Both the position numbers and the translations under genes were made by a program. A DNA stretch of 64,000 bases from Ochotona curzoniae (Eukaryota > Chordata > Mammalia > Lagomorpha > Ochotonidae), in contig NW_024466599.1 in the NCBI RefSeq assembly GCF_017591425.1, positions 20,932,001 through 20,996,000 of the forward strand. Direction: 5' to 3'. The notes beneath the pieces are model-generated. The model saw only the letters and a list, made by a program, of their open reading frames with translations, did no database searches and was not told the origin of the DNA. Positions 25,751 to 42,630 of the stretch are shown in pieces. Positions within the stretch are counted from its first letter, which is position 1. Every line of letters begins with the position of its first letter.

Positions 25751-26593
25751 TCCATGCAACTTCAGATATTCAATATAAAAGAAGTGTAAATTAAAAATTT
25801 TAAAAATCTCAAAAAGCAAGAAGGTTATCATCACACATTGACAATACCAGATTTTCTCAAGAATGCATGAATAGAACAAATGGAACTCACAGATATTGCT
25901 GGTAGAAATATAAAGTGATAAAACCACTCAAAAAGTTAGGCAGTTTTCTAAAGTTAAGCAAACACATATTTACCATATGCTCAAACAATTTCACAACGGA
26001 TAGAAAAGAACCAACAACATACATCATCAAACTATCTTGTATACAAAATGTGCATACCAGCTTTCTTCTACAGTCTTCAACCTGGAAATGTCTACCAACT
26101 GATAACCGGGTACACACAAATTGTACAGACATATAATGGAATTATATCCAGCAATAGAAAAAAAACAACCAACCCATACAGAAATATAACTAAATGCTAA
26201 AAGCATCATTCTATGTGGCTAATGGACCAGCATCTCTCTGGGTTGAAAAGTTCCGTACAGGAACGATGTCAATTATAGAAGATCTACCATCCAAAAACTG
26301 CTTTTATATGATGTCTCTGTCTTGTTCATTCAGGTACTAAAATTCTTACTTCCATAGACTAATGCCTGATTCCTTTTTATAGAAAACAATGAACTGGAAT
26401 GTGAACACACTACTTAAATGTATGGGCTGAATCCAAGATCCAAAGACCTATTAGAGAACGCAAGTTGATGGAAATGAATGAAATGCCATACTTCAGTCTC
26501 TCTTCTCTGTCCCAGTTTGGGGCCAAAGGTCCTGCATAATGAGAAAACAGCAACTACCACAATGGCCAGCCACTCTCCAGTCTTCATGGATCC

Positions 26594-26966
26594 TGTGGTT
26601 TGAATAGGATTTGACCCTGAGTTCAGGCAAATTTTTAAACCACAAAGTCACAAGTTAATTGTACCAAGAGGGTGGAAGCAATCCAATTAGAGGTAGTGGG
26701 AGCTCCTTGGTTTGTTGGGGGCCTGGCCTTGGAAGGAAGTTTTTCTGTGAGAGAGTGGGTTATCAAGGCTTCAGTTGCCCCAGCCCTTCTTTGCTTCCTG
26801 ACTCACTTTGTGATTCCTCCTCTACCCATGATCTCACTTACACCCTTCTCATAGGCTAAACCATAACTTTTCTTGAACCTCCAACACCATAAGCTAAATA
26901 AATCTCTCCTCTCTATAAAGTCAGTTTCATAAGCATTTTGTTGTAGTGATGAAAAACTCGATATAC
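26594..26966 (+). mobile_element. MaLR/MST-type solo LTR
   Basis: Starts with TGTGGTTTGAATAGG, the usual MaLR LTR start, has an AATAAATCTCTCCTCTCTAT polyadenylation region, and ends near 'gtgatgaaaaactcgata'. Its length (about 370 bp) fits. No internal viral sequence is attached. Confidence 0.72.
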
Positions 26967-27424
26967 TTCCCTTCAACTCTCTGGAATAAGACAGTAGTTG
27001 CCTGGGGAGCCCATAGCATTAGAATTTATCTTGACAGGGTTACATGTATGGTCACATACAGGGATTACACAACTCTGATGGGAGGGCCACCCAGACAAAC
27101 TAAAATATATACAAGCTACTTACAGCTGTAGAGGGTATTACCTGCATGACCATATGCTACAGTGTTGCTGCCACTAGAAAACCATTATACGACAAGATGG
27201 AGCATCTGTCACACATCAGATACTAGGTTAAAAAGCTATAATTATCTAAAAATTAATCTCCCTGACAACATCTTGAACATAATTATTGAGGAACACTAAG
27301 AAATTGTCATTAATACTCATTTTTTCCATTGATAGAACTGGGTCTCAAAGACTTTAAAGAAATTCTCTAAAGCATACATATTGTCCATCAAATATTTGTC
27401 TCATGACTCAATGATAAGGATAAA
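26967..27424. other. Intron, nothing recognised
   Basis: Unique intron sequence between a solo LTR and a SINE. It may contain diverged L1 remains but none was clear. Confidence 0.45.
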
Positions 27425-27434
27425 GTAAAGCTTT

Positions 27435-27775
27435 CTTGGGCCTGGTGCAATGGCTTAATTGGCTATTTTCCCCCTCCAAGCACTGCAATCCCATATGGGC
27501 ACCGATTTATGTCCTGGCTGTTCCACTTCCCACTCCAGCTCTCTGCTTGTGACCTGGGAAAACAGGAGAGAATGGCCCAAAGCCATGGGACCCTGCAGCT
27601 ACCTGGGATACTCTAAAGAAACTCCTGGCTTCTGATCAGCTCAGCTCTGGCCACTGCGGCCTCTTGGGGAGTGAACTAGTGAATTGGAGATTTGTCTCTA
27701 TATCTCTCCTTCTCTCTGTAAATCTGACTTTGCAATAGAAACAAATAAATCTTAGGGAAAAAATACAAGGGTAAT
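27435..27775 (+). mobile_element. Lagomorph C-SINE
   Basis: Full copy with target duplication GTAAAGCTTT (27425-27434 and 27776-27785). Head 'gggcctggtgcaatggct', end 'gactttgcaatagaaacaaataaat' class. Confidence 0.9.
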
Positions 27776-27785
27776 GTAAAGCTTT

Positions 27786-33339
<5,554 letters not shown>

Positions 33340-33811
33340 CTACGGTGTGGTAGGTCCTGAAGGACTCCTTCCACCTGCCCCACCTGCCGTCTTGGGGATC
33401 CTCCTGCTTTCCGCCAACCGCAAGCAGGCGAGCAGGGGGTCAACACAAGCCACAGCTGGGCTTCGAGGGCGTGAGTCCAGAGAGCGCTGGGCTCAACAGC
33501 TGGGATACTGTGTCCCAACAGCTCCAGGCACCCCAAGAAGCACCAAAAACTCCGACGACAGAGCGGGCGACCAAGGGGACCGTCCCCGCTGAGCTGGCCT
33601 CAGTCCTGCTGCCAGTCCACAACTTCCCAAGCTGAGCACCGCAGCTCCGAGCGGGTGCCGCTGTCCTGGCCACCTCCTTGTTTCCCGGTGGCGCCCCCCA
33701 GAGCTCCTCTTCGTGGCCGGGCGGATGCCCAGGGCGGGAGCTGCCTCCTCGTGTACTGTCCGGCGACCCTCGGCTGCAGGAAGCCTTCGCAATGCGCTGA
33801 CCGCTGAACTT

Positions 33812-33964
33812 CTAAGCGGAGACCGGGTCCACTCCGGGGCTGCAGAGCGGGAGTGAGCCGCCTCCGAGCAAGTTTGCGGCTCCCGAGCTCTCGCCCGCCC
33901 GCGTCTTGGCTGCGCGGGGTTGGCAGGTTCCGGAGCGGCCCCGGCGGCAGCCGGGTGAAAGCAT
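33812..33964 (-). other. uORF2 in the ALK leader (50 codons)
   Basis: ATG at 33964 opens a 50-codon frame beginning MLSPGCRRG and ending at a TAG (33814-33812). It begins 17 bases after uORF1 ends and stops about 540 bases before the ALK start, a distance long enough for re-initiation. No domain is recognised. Base -3 is T and +4 is C, a weak initiation context. Confidence 0.5.
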
Positions 33965-33981
33965 TCAAGGCAAAAGGGAGC

Positions 33982-34149
33982 TCAAACCCTGGACGCCCCC
34001 TCCTCGCCCAGCGGCCGCGCTCGCGGCCAGGAGCGGCGGCCGGCGCGCGGCCCGAGGGCGCCTCCCTCCGAGCCCCGCGAGCCTCGGGACGGCGGCGGGA
34101 GGTGCCAGCTGCTGCGGCCGCTGCCGCCCCCGGAGCCGCGGGATCGCAT
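33982..34149 (-). other. uORF1 in the ALK leader (55 codons)
   Basis: ATG at 34149 opens a frame that starts MRSRGSGG and stops with TGA at 33984-33982, 55 codons. It is low-complexity, rich in Arg, Gly and Pro, and has no recognisable domain. It lies within the predicted leader only if transcription starts upstream of 34149. If translated it would reduce scanning to the ALK start. Its composition is what a GC-rich leader gives by chance, so only the position and the ATG are claimed. Confidence 0.45.
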
Positions 34150-34194
34150 CTGCCGGGCCGCCCGCCACTCGCAGCTGGCCGAGCCGCGAGCGCG

Positions 34195-34300
34195 CGCCGG
34201 GAGGGGGCGGGGCTCGCGCGCCAACTCCGCGCCGCGGCCCCGCCCCGCCCGCCCCCGCTGGCCAATGGCGCGGCGACGCCGGCTCCTATGCAAATCTGCA
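34195..34300 (-). promoter_or_regulatory. ALK: ALK core promoter
   Basis: Directly upstream of the inferred start are GC boxes (GGGGGCGGGGC at 34203-34213; a C-rich Sp1 tract at 34238-34256), a CCAAT box read on the plus strand at 34262-34266 (ATTGG on the transcribed direction) and an octamer ATGCAAAT at 34288-34295 (ATTTGCAT in the ALK direction). There is no TATA box at a fitting distance. The order suits a CpG-island promoter of the POU/NF-Y/Sp1 type. The motifs are seen; their use is inferred. Confidence 0.7.
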
Positions 34301-34839
34301 GAGGCCTCGGCATTCATTGAGAAAAGCGTGGAGCCCGCCCCGCCTGCCCCCTCCATCCCCATCTTTCAGATTCCCTGCCCTATTTCTCCGCGGGCGAAAG
34401 AGAGCGTGTTTGGTGTGTGTGTGTGGGGAGAGGTGGAGGGTACGAATGGGAGAACTGGAAGAAACCTTTGTAATCAACCACGCTCCCTAATTAAGCGCGT
34501 GCGGGATGAAACGGGTCCGACTTCAGAAAAATCATTCTGGGATACAACTGGAGGCGAGGGGGAAGGGAGGACGGCAGGAGCAGTGACAGCACGAGGTCGC
34601 CAAATGTGAAAACCGTGTTAGGACCCGGAGACAGAATTCTCCCTGTGATGTTAATGCATTCCTGGGAGGCTGGTGCTCCCACCACCCACACAGCAAGAGT
34701 GGAAGGGAGCGGAGAGTGATCGCTCTGGTTTCGCAGCGTTATTTCACTATAACAACAAACACGTTTCAGACCTCCTGCCAGTCATCCCGTTTTCTCAGAA
34801 TGGAGTCCGAACATTCGAAAGGAAGAGGGACAGAGGGAT

Positions 34840-35008
34840 GTCCCATCCACTGGTCCCAATGCCAGGGAGTGGCAGAAATCCAATCACCGGAGCCATCCCC
34901 AATGCTGGCCCGGCAGGTACAGTAGCAGGAAGCCTGTGTTAGGAGCAGGAATCTAACATGAGCTCCTATTTGGGGTTGGGCCTCCTAACCACCAGGTTCA
35001 GTAGGTAA
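34840..35008 (-). mobile_element. Old C-SINE fragment
   Basis: 'agcaggaagcctg', 'gaatctaacatgagctccta' and 'gggcctcctaaccaccagg' resemble the reverse complement of a C-SINE head. It is strongly diverged and lies 0.6-0.8 kb upstream of the ALK promoter. Confidence 0.5.
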
Positions 35009-36340
35009 CTGAAACTGATTTGTAGGAAACACCACTGATTTCTCCTGGGTCACACAGCCCTATGTGCCTCCCAAGCCCTTCCTTGTGCATTGAGCCACCA
35101 CTCTGCCACCTGCCTTTATGAAGAACAGACACGGACAAGGAAGATCTGGGAGAGACTTGGCTACAAAGAATAAGAACCAGGCATCCGAGTTCATAGCAGG
35201 AGGTGGGGAGTGGCGCTTGGGAACTTACCCAGCTGTACCTGAGGGCAGTACCCCTTAACGCGCCTTCCTTCTGCCACACCTAAGATGGTGCTCTTAACAA
35301 GCACTTCACCAGAACCACAGACAAATCTGTCATTTTTGTTTCCCACCAACAGCCTCTGTTCCTTCTCCTTGAAGGCTGACTGGCAGCCTGTGTGCTCTCA
35401 CGGCCTCCAGAACCAGGGCAGGATGCGAGGTGGAACCTCCCTCACCCAGCTCCCCGGGCTGCCGTACCTTGCTGACTGTCCCCACAGGACGTGGTGCCCC
35501 GCGCACCCTCTGCTGCCACAGGGGCTAAGCTCCCGCCTGCACTGGGACACCACCTTTAACAAGTGGACGAGCTAATAACAGAGGAGTATTGATTCTTGCA
35601 ATGACTTGCTTCCAGCTCTGTTTGCAACTCACTTCAATTCACAGGTACCTGGCCTCTCCATGGAACTCAGACTGCATACACTTGAGTTCACAGGTTTAAG
35701 AGCAAAGAATTATCTGACCGAGGAGAAGGAAAGATGTTCCTGTCCTGGTGGAAGAAGATGAAGAAGAGAGGAGAAAAGGGAGAGAGGGACGAGGATAAGG
35801 CATGGAAGGTATTAATTTTCTAGTACACGTACATGCATGCTTAAATTTTTGTCAAATTTTGTTGTGTGCACACCGATGGAGGACTACTTTTATATGTGAA
35901 ATATGAAGAACAAAATTCCATCTCACTCATTCCTTACTTCCGTAATTTCTAGTCCAAAGACAAATAAGACTCCTGTCGTTTGTCAATTACCATGACAAAT
36001 CATCTTTCTCAATCAGTGGCCACTAGGGGGCTGCAGAGACCTGAAACCGCAAGTAAGCTGCCAGGGTATTGCCTGTAAGTGAATGTTCCTGGCTATTGTT
36101 TCCGTACCACATAAACCCAGGGGTCTCTTAATTCTCGCGCTTTTGTAAATTCACATTCCTCCCACTGAAGCACGGGACACTCTCTCCATTGAAGATTAAA
36201 CCACAGGAAATTCCCCCTCCCCTCCAAAATTTCCTTTTCACTAATTTTAAAAAAGAAGCACACATGAACATTGATCTACTAGCAGACACTAAACACGTGT
36301 ATCTATCGATGTACACACCTCACAGCAGCCTTCAAGGGGA
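35009..36340. other. Upstream flank of ALK, unique
   Basis: Unique sequence apart from the CTCF-like site at 36017-36036. A GA-rich stretch lies at 35725-35800. No gene recognised. Confidence 0.5.
36017..36036 (+). promoter_or_regulatory. CTCF-like binding site upstream of ALK
   Basis: The sequence TGGCCACTAGGGGGCTGCAG matches the CTCF core motif very closely, including the CCACNAGGGGGC block. It lies in non-repeat DNA about 1.8 kb upstream of the inferred ALK start. Occupancy and any boundary or loop function are inferred. Confidence 0.65.
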
Positions 36341-36344
36341 GAAT

Positions 36345-36470
36345 GACGGATTATTATTTGGACTACAGGGACAAAAGAGCTAAGGCTCAGAGAGGCAAAA
36401 TAATTTGCCCAAGGTCAAACAGCAAGTCGATAGCAGAGTGGGAACTCAAACTGGCGATTCTTTTACTCCA
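36345..36470 (-). mobile_element. MIR SINE relic
   Basis: 'ggctcagagaggcaaaata' and 'ttgcccaaggtcaaacagcaag' are the complement of the MIR core. Confidence 0.75.
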
Positions 36471-36965
36471 AAATGTATACATCCCACAGGGACAAATTAG
36501 GCCTTTTGCTCATGCCTACAGCTCTAATCCTGACACCTCTCTCTTGCATCAGTACCACCAAGGGAATGGGCAATGGGAAAGTAGAGCTAAGACAGGAAGA
36601 TAAAAATGTGAGTATTGATGGCTCACATGTCTTGTGCTCTTACTATGGACTGGCATATTTCAAAAACATTCTCAGAAAGTAACTATATTTATTCTGTAAA
36701 TCACAAACGGAAGCCCGAGGAGGGTGAAGGAGAACGAGGCTATACAGGAAACACAATCTGCTACGTTGAGTATATGAGCAAGTCCGCGCTCTGCAAGCCC
36801 GGGCGACTTCACAGGAGAGGAAATGGATGGAATGAAACAGACGATGGTGGGCAAAGGAAAAAAGCCCAAATCAGAGGGACATAAACAACAAATAGAAAAT
36901 AAGAGTTAAAACATCAGGTTTTTAGGCAACATTTTTTAAAAATTCATATAATTTTTATAATAGAT

Positions 36966-37253
36966 TTTTTTAAAGACTTTCTTATTTTTATTGGAAAGTC
37001 AGATATAGAGAAAATCTTCCGTTCACTGATTTACTCCCCAAGCAACCACAACAGCCAGAGCTGAGCTAATCCAAAGCCAAGAGCCTCGTCCATGCCTCCC
37101 ACATGGGTACAGGGACCCAAGGCTTTGGGCTGTCCTTGACTGCTTTCTCAGGCTACAGGCAGGGAGCTGGATTGAAAGCCAGGCTGCCAGGACTAGAACT
37201 GGCACCCATATGGGATCCTGGAACTTTAGCCGCTAGGCTACCACACTGGACCC
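36966..37253 (-). mobile_element. Lagomorph C-SINE
   Basis: Near-complete copy flanked by a near-identical 10-bp repeat (TATAATAGAT at 36956-36965, TATGATAGAT at 37254-37263). Confidence 0.9.
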
Positions 37254-37429
37254 TATGATAGATCCTTTCCATGAACTTCTGGAAGACACTCCAAACAGAA
37301 GGTGGAGGTGGCAAGAGGGGCAGAGTCAACAGCTGCTGGAAGCCTAAGGAGACAGCTGAGTGACATGGGCTGCTCTGGCCACCTTGTGGATGGCTTGGGC
37401 CACTGACTTGGAGGAGGAAGAATGGGAAG

Positions 37430-37520
37430 ACTTTACTAATATTTGTAATGTTAGTAATGTTCATAATATTTATAATACTATGATGTATTACTAATGTTAG
37501 TAACATATTTATGAATAGTC
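37430..37520. repeat. AT-rich degenerate repeat
   Basis: Several imperfect copies of TAATGTTAGTAA and 'aatatttataat' in both directions, able to form hairpins. Low-complexity sequence. Confidence 0.6.
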
Positions 37521-37689
37521 CCCAGAGAGGACTCTGAGATTACCAAAAGTTTCCAGTTTCTGAAGACAAGGAGACAACTAAGTCCATGAGGGGCTTGAAT
37601 TCCCACAAGGGAATTCAATAGAAATAGCATTTCACATCCATGCAGCGTGACTTAAGGCAAAACACACTTCATAACAAGAATAATTCAGT

Positions 37690-37830
37690 CATGTGCTCAG
37701 TTGGTGAGCAAATATTTCTTGAGCATCTATTGTGTACAGGATGCTGTTCTACGTCCCAGGAGTAGTGCTCTGAGCAGATTAGATTCCTTCACCTTCAAAA
37801 GATTACACTCCAGTGATGGAACACAATCTA
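37690..37830 (+). mobile_element. Ancient mammalian interspersed repeat
   Basis: 'caaatatttcttgagcatctattgtgtacaggatgctgttct' class sequence and the following 'gattacactccagtga' identify a widespread old repeat. Family name not asserted. Confidence 0.55.
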
Positions 37831-37889
37831 CAGTGTAGATTTTGAACACAAAAGCACAGTCTGTGCTTTTTAGGGGACTAATGCTATGA

Positions 37890-38172
37890 AAACCGGAAAT
37901 GAGGGTTAAGCCGTCATATGGATGTCAGTTCAGATCCCAGCAGTTCTACTTCTGATACAGTTCCCTGCCGACAGGCCTAGGAAGGCAACAGAAAACGGCC
38001 AGATTGGGCCCCTGCCACCCAGGTGTAAGACCCATGCATAGTCCCAGGCTCCTGGCTCTCAGCTGGCTAGCTCCAGCCACTGCAGCTATTTGGGGGAATA
38101 ACCCACAGGATAGAAATATCTCTCTGTTTATGTCTTCTTCGCTCTCTGTAAATCTGCTTTTCAAATAAATAC
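37890..38172 (+). mobile_element. Lagomorph C-SINE, older subfamily
   Basis: Diverged copy: 'gggttaagccgtcatatggatg', 'gttccctgcc', 'ctccagccactgcagctatttggggg' phrases and a 'tctgcttttcaaataaata' end. Confidence 0.8.
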
Positions 38173-38489
38173 ATCATTTTTTGGAGTAAAGATAATATTT
38201 TGGAAATATTAGAAATAAAATACAGTGTTAAAGTTAATTTTACTTTATGAAACTTGATTTTACTTTCTCAAGTAGCTACTGAAGTATGCTTCTGGTCTTG
38301 AGCAGGGATTGAACCTCTTGGGCCTAATCTCTTGCAAAAAGTTGTAAGAATTAAATATGATAGGAAATGTTGTACTAACCATGAAGACATTTGGAAACCC
38401 ACAACTGGAATAGTTTAGCCTGGGCCAACAGCAAGCAATGGGACCCAGAAGAAGCATTCAAATAAATCATGAATTTGTGTTTGGAAAAT

Positions 38490-38600
38490 AGGATTTCAAA
38501 TCATAGCCCTGCTTCTCAGAGGCTCTGGGACCTTGGGAAAAGCCCTGATTTGTCTGGGCTTATATTATCACACTAGAAGGAAAAACCAGGTAGAGGTTTC
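38490..38600 (+). mobile_element. MIR SINE relic
   Basis: 'tcatagccctgcttctcag', 'gaccttgggaaaagccctgattt' follow the MIR core order. Confidence 0.55.
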
Positions 38601-38659
38601 AAGACACAAGCGTAAAATCTTGTGTGAGATTCTTTAAGGAGTTTAAAGGCTTTGTTCAA

Positions 38660-38960
38660 GGTGGGGCCAGGTTGACAGGTATAATTGTCCCTGGGTATTC
38701 TCAGATGATTGGCTCTAGGACCCCAGTGGATACCAAAATCTAAAGATGGTCAATTCTTCATATAAAGTGATGCAGCATTTGCATATAGCCTGTGTATACT
38801 CTCTGATATACTTATCATCCCTAAATTACTTACAATATTGAATACAAAGGAAATGCTGTGTAAATAGTTGTTAGACTACATAGTTTAGGGAATGAGCTAA
38901 CTATAGTACACAAACAAGAAATAAAGCAAATTTAAACGGTGAGTATTGGAGAGAGTTGGA
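38660..38960 (+). mobile_element. Tigger-type DNA transposon relic
   Basis: 'attggctctaggacccc', 'gtggataccaaaatctaaag', 'gcatttgcatatagcctgtg' and 'aaatgctgtgtaaatagttgtta' occur in the order of a common Tigger-related mammalian element. Confidence 0.7.
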
Positions 38961-39084
38961 GGACCTATGAAATCACTGGAGGCTGCTGCAGGCTGTGCCC
39001 ACACAGCACTTCCTTCTCCAAGACTCAGCAATATACTCAGCACACACAAAAAGTTCAAGTTTTCATTTCTGGAACCTTTTGGAC

Positions 39085-39340
39085 ACTAGCATCCAATCTT
39101 AGAGTGCCTAGCTCAAGTTCTGGCTGCTCCATTTTGAATCCAGCTTCTTGCAATAGTACTTGGGAAGGCAGCAGATGATGTACCAAGAACTCCAAGACCT
39201 ATGTTGGGGGGGGATCAGGGTTAAGTTCCTGGCTCTTGACTTCAACCTGATCCAGACCTGGCTGTTCCAACCATTGAGCAGTGAATCAGCACACAGAAAA
39301 TCAATCTCTTTCCTTCAAATAAATAAATAAATTTGAAAAG
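39085..39340 (+). mobile_element. Lagomorph C-SINE, diverged
   Basis: 'ggctgctccattttgaatccagcttctt' and 'gttcctggctcttgac' phrases with an AAATAAATAAATAAATT tail. Contains a G8 run at 39207-39214. Confidence 0.72.
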
Positions 39341-39345
39341 AAAAA

Positions 39346-41725
39346 TAAAAAGAAGAGAAAATAAAGTGCATCGTGTAACAAGCTCATGTTATAATAATGA
39401 CCAAAGAACCCTCCAAATTTCACTACCATGAAAATAATTTTTTAAAAATTTCCTCTTAGTCCATGTCCACTCTAGGCAAGCAGAGGGTTCTAATCATCCT
39501 GCCACTTACAGGAGAGGCTGATGGGGCAGTCATTCTTGTAATCTTGGAGGGCATTGTGCCAACAAGTATACACTCAAGCCTAGAAAGAAGCTAAGTCATC
39601 TTCAAACCCAGCCTTAGATGCATATACTCAGATGGTCCCAGACTGTCATAACAGGGTCTGTAAGGTAGATGCACAATCACAAACACCTAACAAACGGCCG
39701 TACTGATCCCTAAGCAAGAGGAAGAACTACAAGTGTTAGATTAGATCTCAGACTAGGAAGGGTCCAGAAGACTATATTTATCCTGAACTCCCCAGGGATG
39801 ACAAGTCAAGCTTCCTCCTCAGCTTGCTTTTAGTCTACACCACCACCCATCATCACTGTGTAAGGGAGAGCTTCAGCTGCTCTCGTCCCTCCAAAAGAGG
39901 ATGCAGAAGCAGCAGACACAGATGGGGGAAAAAAAATCTTTCTCAAACACCAAAGAGTGACAGCTCTCTCTTGGAAACTATAAACAACCTCACATCTACA
40001 GAAGAGAAAGGAAACAAGAAGAGAGATAAAAGCAAACTGTGCTCACTACTGTGTATCTCACAGCAATCCCTGTGTTTACTAACGCACAGTACATTAGGGA
40101 AGAAGGGTGGGAGTTATTACTGTAACTAACAAGTGTTGGGCTTATCACCTGCTGCTATCCTAATGTGCTCTTGCGTTTTTTTAAATATCCTTTTCGGCTC
40201 AGGAAGATGAAAGAAAACATTTTGGGGGGTAATTTGGTTATCTGTGTAGCCTCCTTGAAACCAACAAAGTACCCATTCTATTTAGTTCTCTCTGACTTCC
40301 AGCCAAGATGTGTTCATACTCTGGCCTGTGACGTTTAGTCGCATCAAGAAGGCTTTGGAGCCTTGTAGCTTAGTCATGTCTGCATGATGGATCAGATTGA
40401 CCACAGGCAAGTCAATCTCTGAGCAATGGATTACATCTCATTGACCTGCTCCAGTTGTGCTAATGATCAAGTGAAAGACATTTCCCAGCAGCTAGTCCTC
40501 TCCAATCCATCATTTAGCATCTGCGTTGTCCTGCTTGGGTCTCTGTCCTTGACTTTCTTTTTTTTCCCAGACATGGGGATGAATGAGCCCTGCCCAGGTT
40601 CAGACACCGACCTCAGCTCTAAGCAGAGAGAATGAAGATCAGGTGGTTCACCATCAACCTACTCTCAGAAGCCCTCCTCTCACTCTGAATCCAATTTCTA
40701 ATAAATTGAGTGAATCCTATTTTGTCTTGTCTCAGTGACCACAACATGTTTCATCCCTAGCTTAAAGACTGTTTTTTTTTTAAGTTTTGTTCCTATAAGC
40801 CCTCCCTCTGAGGTAATACCCTCCCTCTAGAATGGGCTCTTTGGTAACAGCTCCCCCAGCCAATCTCTTGTGGACCCAGCCATGTGTACACAGTTCCCCT
40901 TGCTCTCCTAAAAATTAAGGATGCCCATCAGTCCTCTCCTTTCCTCAGGATTGTACCAGCGGTAATTACCAGGACACCCCAGGCCACGGATGTGGTTAAC
41001 TAGAACAGAAGTGAATATCTAACTCCAGAGAAGCCAATTCATACAGGTGAGGTTGGACCAATCAGCTTTTCTCTCCCAGATCTGAACTGGAGAGCAGAGA
41101 TTGGATGGAACTGGCATTTGAGTCACGTTATTATTGGGGGGCAAAGTTATCCTATTTCCTGGGGTCTCATTGTTTCTGGGATCTTACAATGAACACCTCA
41201 TCTTGGGAGGCAGATTTGACATGGACTTTGCTCTTGCAAACTCAAATTATGGTAAGTTGAAACTTGAGCTTCTCCTTTCATGTCCTCTCCCTGATGATGA
41301 CACCTAGCAAGGACCCTACCCAGAGCTGTTTTGAAAGCCCACCAGGCTCTAACCCCCAGAACCAGTCCACTCTGACATTCAGGGGTGGCCTTGTTCATTC
41401 TACTAGGACAGAGCCCCAGAAACCCCTACTTTCACTCTTTCTTGACTGTGACTTGAGCACACTCACGGATCTGTCAGCATTGGGAAACTTAGCTGCCAAT
41501 CTGGACGTATATCCTGAAATGACATATATGCACAGCATATTTCCACATACAAGACAATTTGAAAAAAGCAATTTGAAATGCTATAATGCTCATGTTTTGC
41601 AGTTTTTAAGGTTTTGTAGGAAAGAAATTTATATCATGGATGACAAAAATCATCTAAAGTGAAAAGTTCAATGGAAGAACAATTCTTCACACAAGGCGAG
41701 TCATCTTCTTTCGTCCTTTTGCTTT
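39346..41725. other. Intergenic, mostly unique
   Basis: No gene recognised. About 40790-41190 may be a diverged LTR or other old repeat, but no boundary was clear. Confidence 0.45.
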
Positions 41726-41901
41726 TTTTAAAAGACTTATTTATTTGAAAGGCAGCGTTAAAGAGAGAAAGAAATACCTCATCTGCTCGTTCACTCCCTA
41801 GATGGTCACAACAGCCAGGACTGAGGCAGGCTGAAGACAGCACCCATATAAGTTGCCAATGTGGCATTATATCTTAATTCACTGCATCACAATGCCAGCC
41901 C
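41726..41901 (-). mobile_element. Lagomorph C-SINE, internally deleted
   Basis: Reverse copy with the A-rich tail complement, the 'cactccctagatggtcacaacagccaggactgaggcaggctgaag' stretch and the head end 'ttcactgcatcacaatgccagccc'; the middle is lost. Confidence 0.78.
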
Positions 41902-42630
41902 TCTTCTCTTAAGAGAGAAAATCCCCTACACCTTTGCAAGTTCCAAACCCTAACTGAGCATGCTGGTTGCATAACAGCCTTCAATATAGTCCCTCCAGAC
42001 AATCCCCACTCTAAGAAACAGACTGTCAAACTTCCCATCAGTCTAGCATAGCTGGTCCTGAAATGGTCATCAGACTCCATAGGATTGACATTTGAAAAGC
42101 AAATGTCTACTCGTGTTAACCACCCTCAGAATAGTCCCTCCATCCTATATTTGTACTCTTGCTTTCCCATACTGAGCAGAGCTAACCGCTATCACCAATA
42201 AGATACGTAGGAATGGGCGTGTGCAACTACTGAGTTTGATCAGAAAGTCAATGCGGCTCTCTTGAATCACCTGCTCAGGAAAGGTCAACTAGTGTGTCCA
42301 GATGCTCTTTGAAAAAAGCCCATTTGGCAAGAAATAAGGGCCTCCTGCTCATAGTCAGCACTAACTTGCCAGGTAGGTGGACAAGCCACTTGGAAGTGGA
42401 TCCTCCAAGCCTTCAGAAGCCTGAGGCCTCAGCCAACATCTCAGAAGATACTCTAAGCCAGAACCACCTTGCTAAGTCCAATTCCAGACGCAGATAAAAC
42501 TATGAGACAGTAAAGGTTTCTGGTTACTTTAGGTTACTAAGGTTTTAGTGAATTTGTCTTGAGTAATAGATTATCCCTCTTCTGGTTCACCAAGTTCCTT
42601 TGTTTTCCCTGTTTTTTCTTTTTCTTTTTT
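41902..42630. other. Intergenic, nothing recognised
   Basis: Unique-looking sequence. The last 40 bases are T-rich and adjoin a SINE tail. Confidence 0.5.

Larger units (their letters stand above)
17860..26350 (+). mobile_element. Ancient L1 LINE, split by later insertions
   Basis: Pieces of one diverged plus-strand L1 appear in the right order. ORF1 3' part is at about 17860-18780 (with 'cagactgctcatcag' and 'aaagacattcttggataaa'). ORF2 endonuclease end and linker are at about 20150-20890 (with 'aacccatgggtcaaagagga'). ORF2 pre-reverse-transcriptase is at about 24360-24711 and the reverse-transcriptase region at about 25000-25425. The ORF2 3' end is at about 25750-26350. Later insertions split it: four C-SINEs, a younger L1 and an LTR. 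All frames are broken. Piece limits are approximate. Confidence 0.75.

Noticed and set aside
25430..25927. 165-codon minus-strand frame
   Set aside because: It runs antisense across an MLT1-type LTR and L1 sequence; chance open frame.
33600..34490. Several long open frames on both strands in the CpG island
   Set aside because: Low-complexity Ala/Gly/Pro/Arg translations caused by GC-rich sequence; they lie in the ALK leader and promoter and show no domains.
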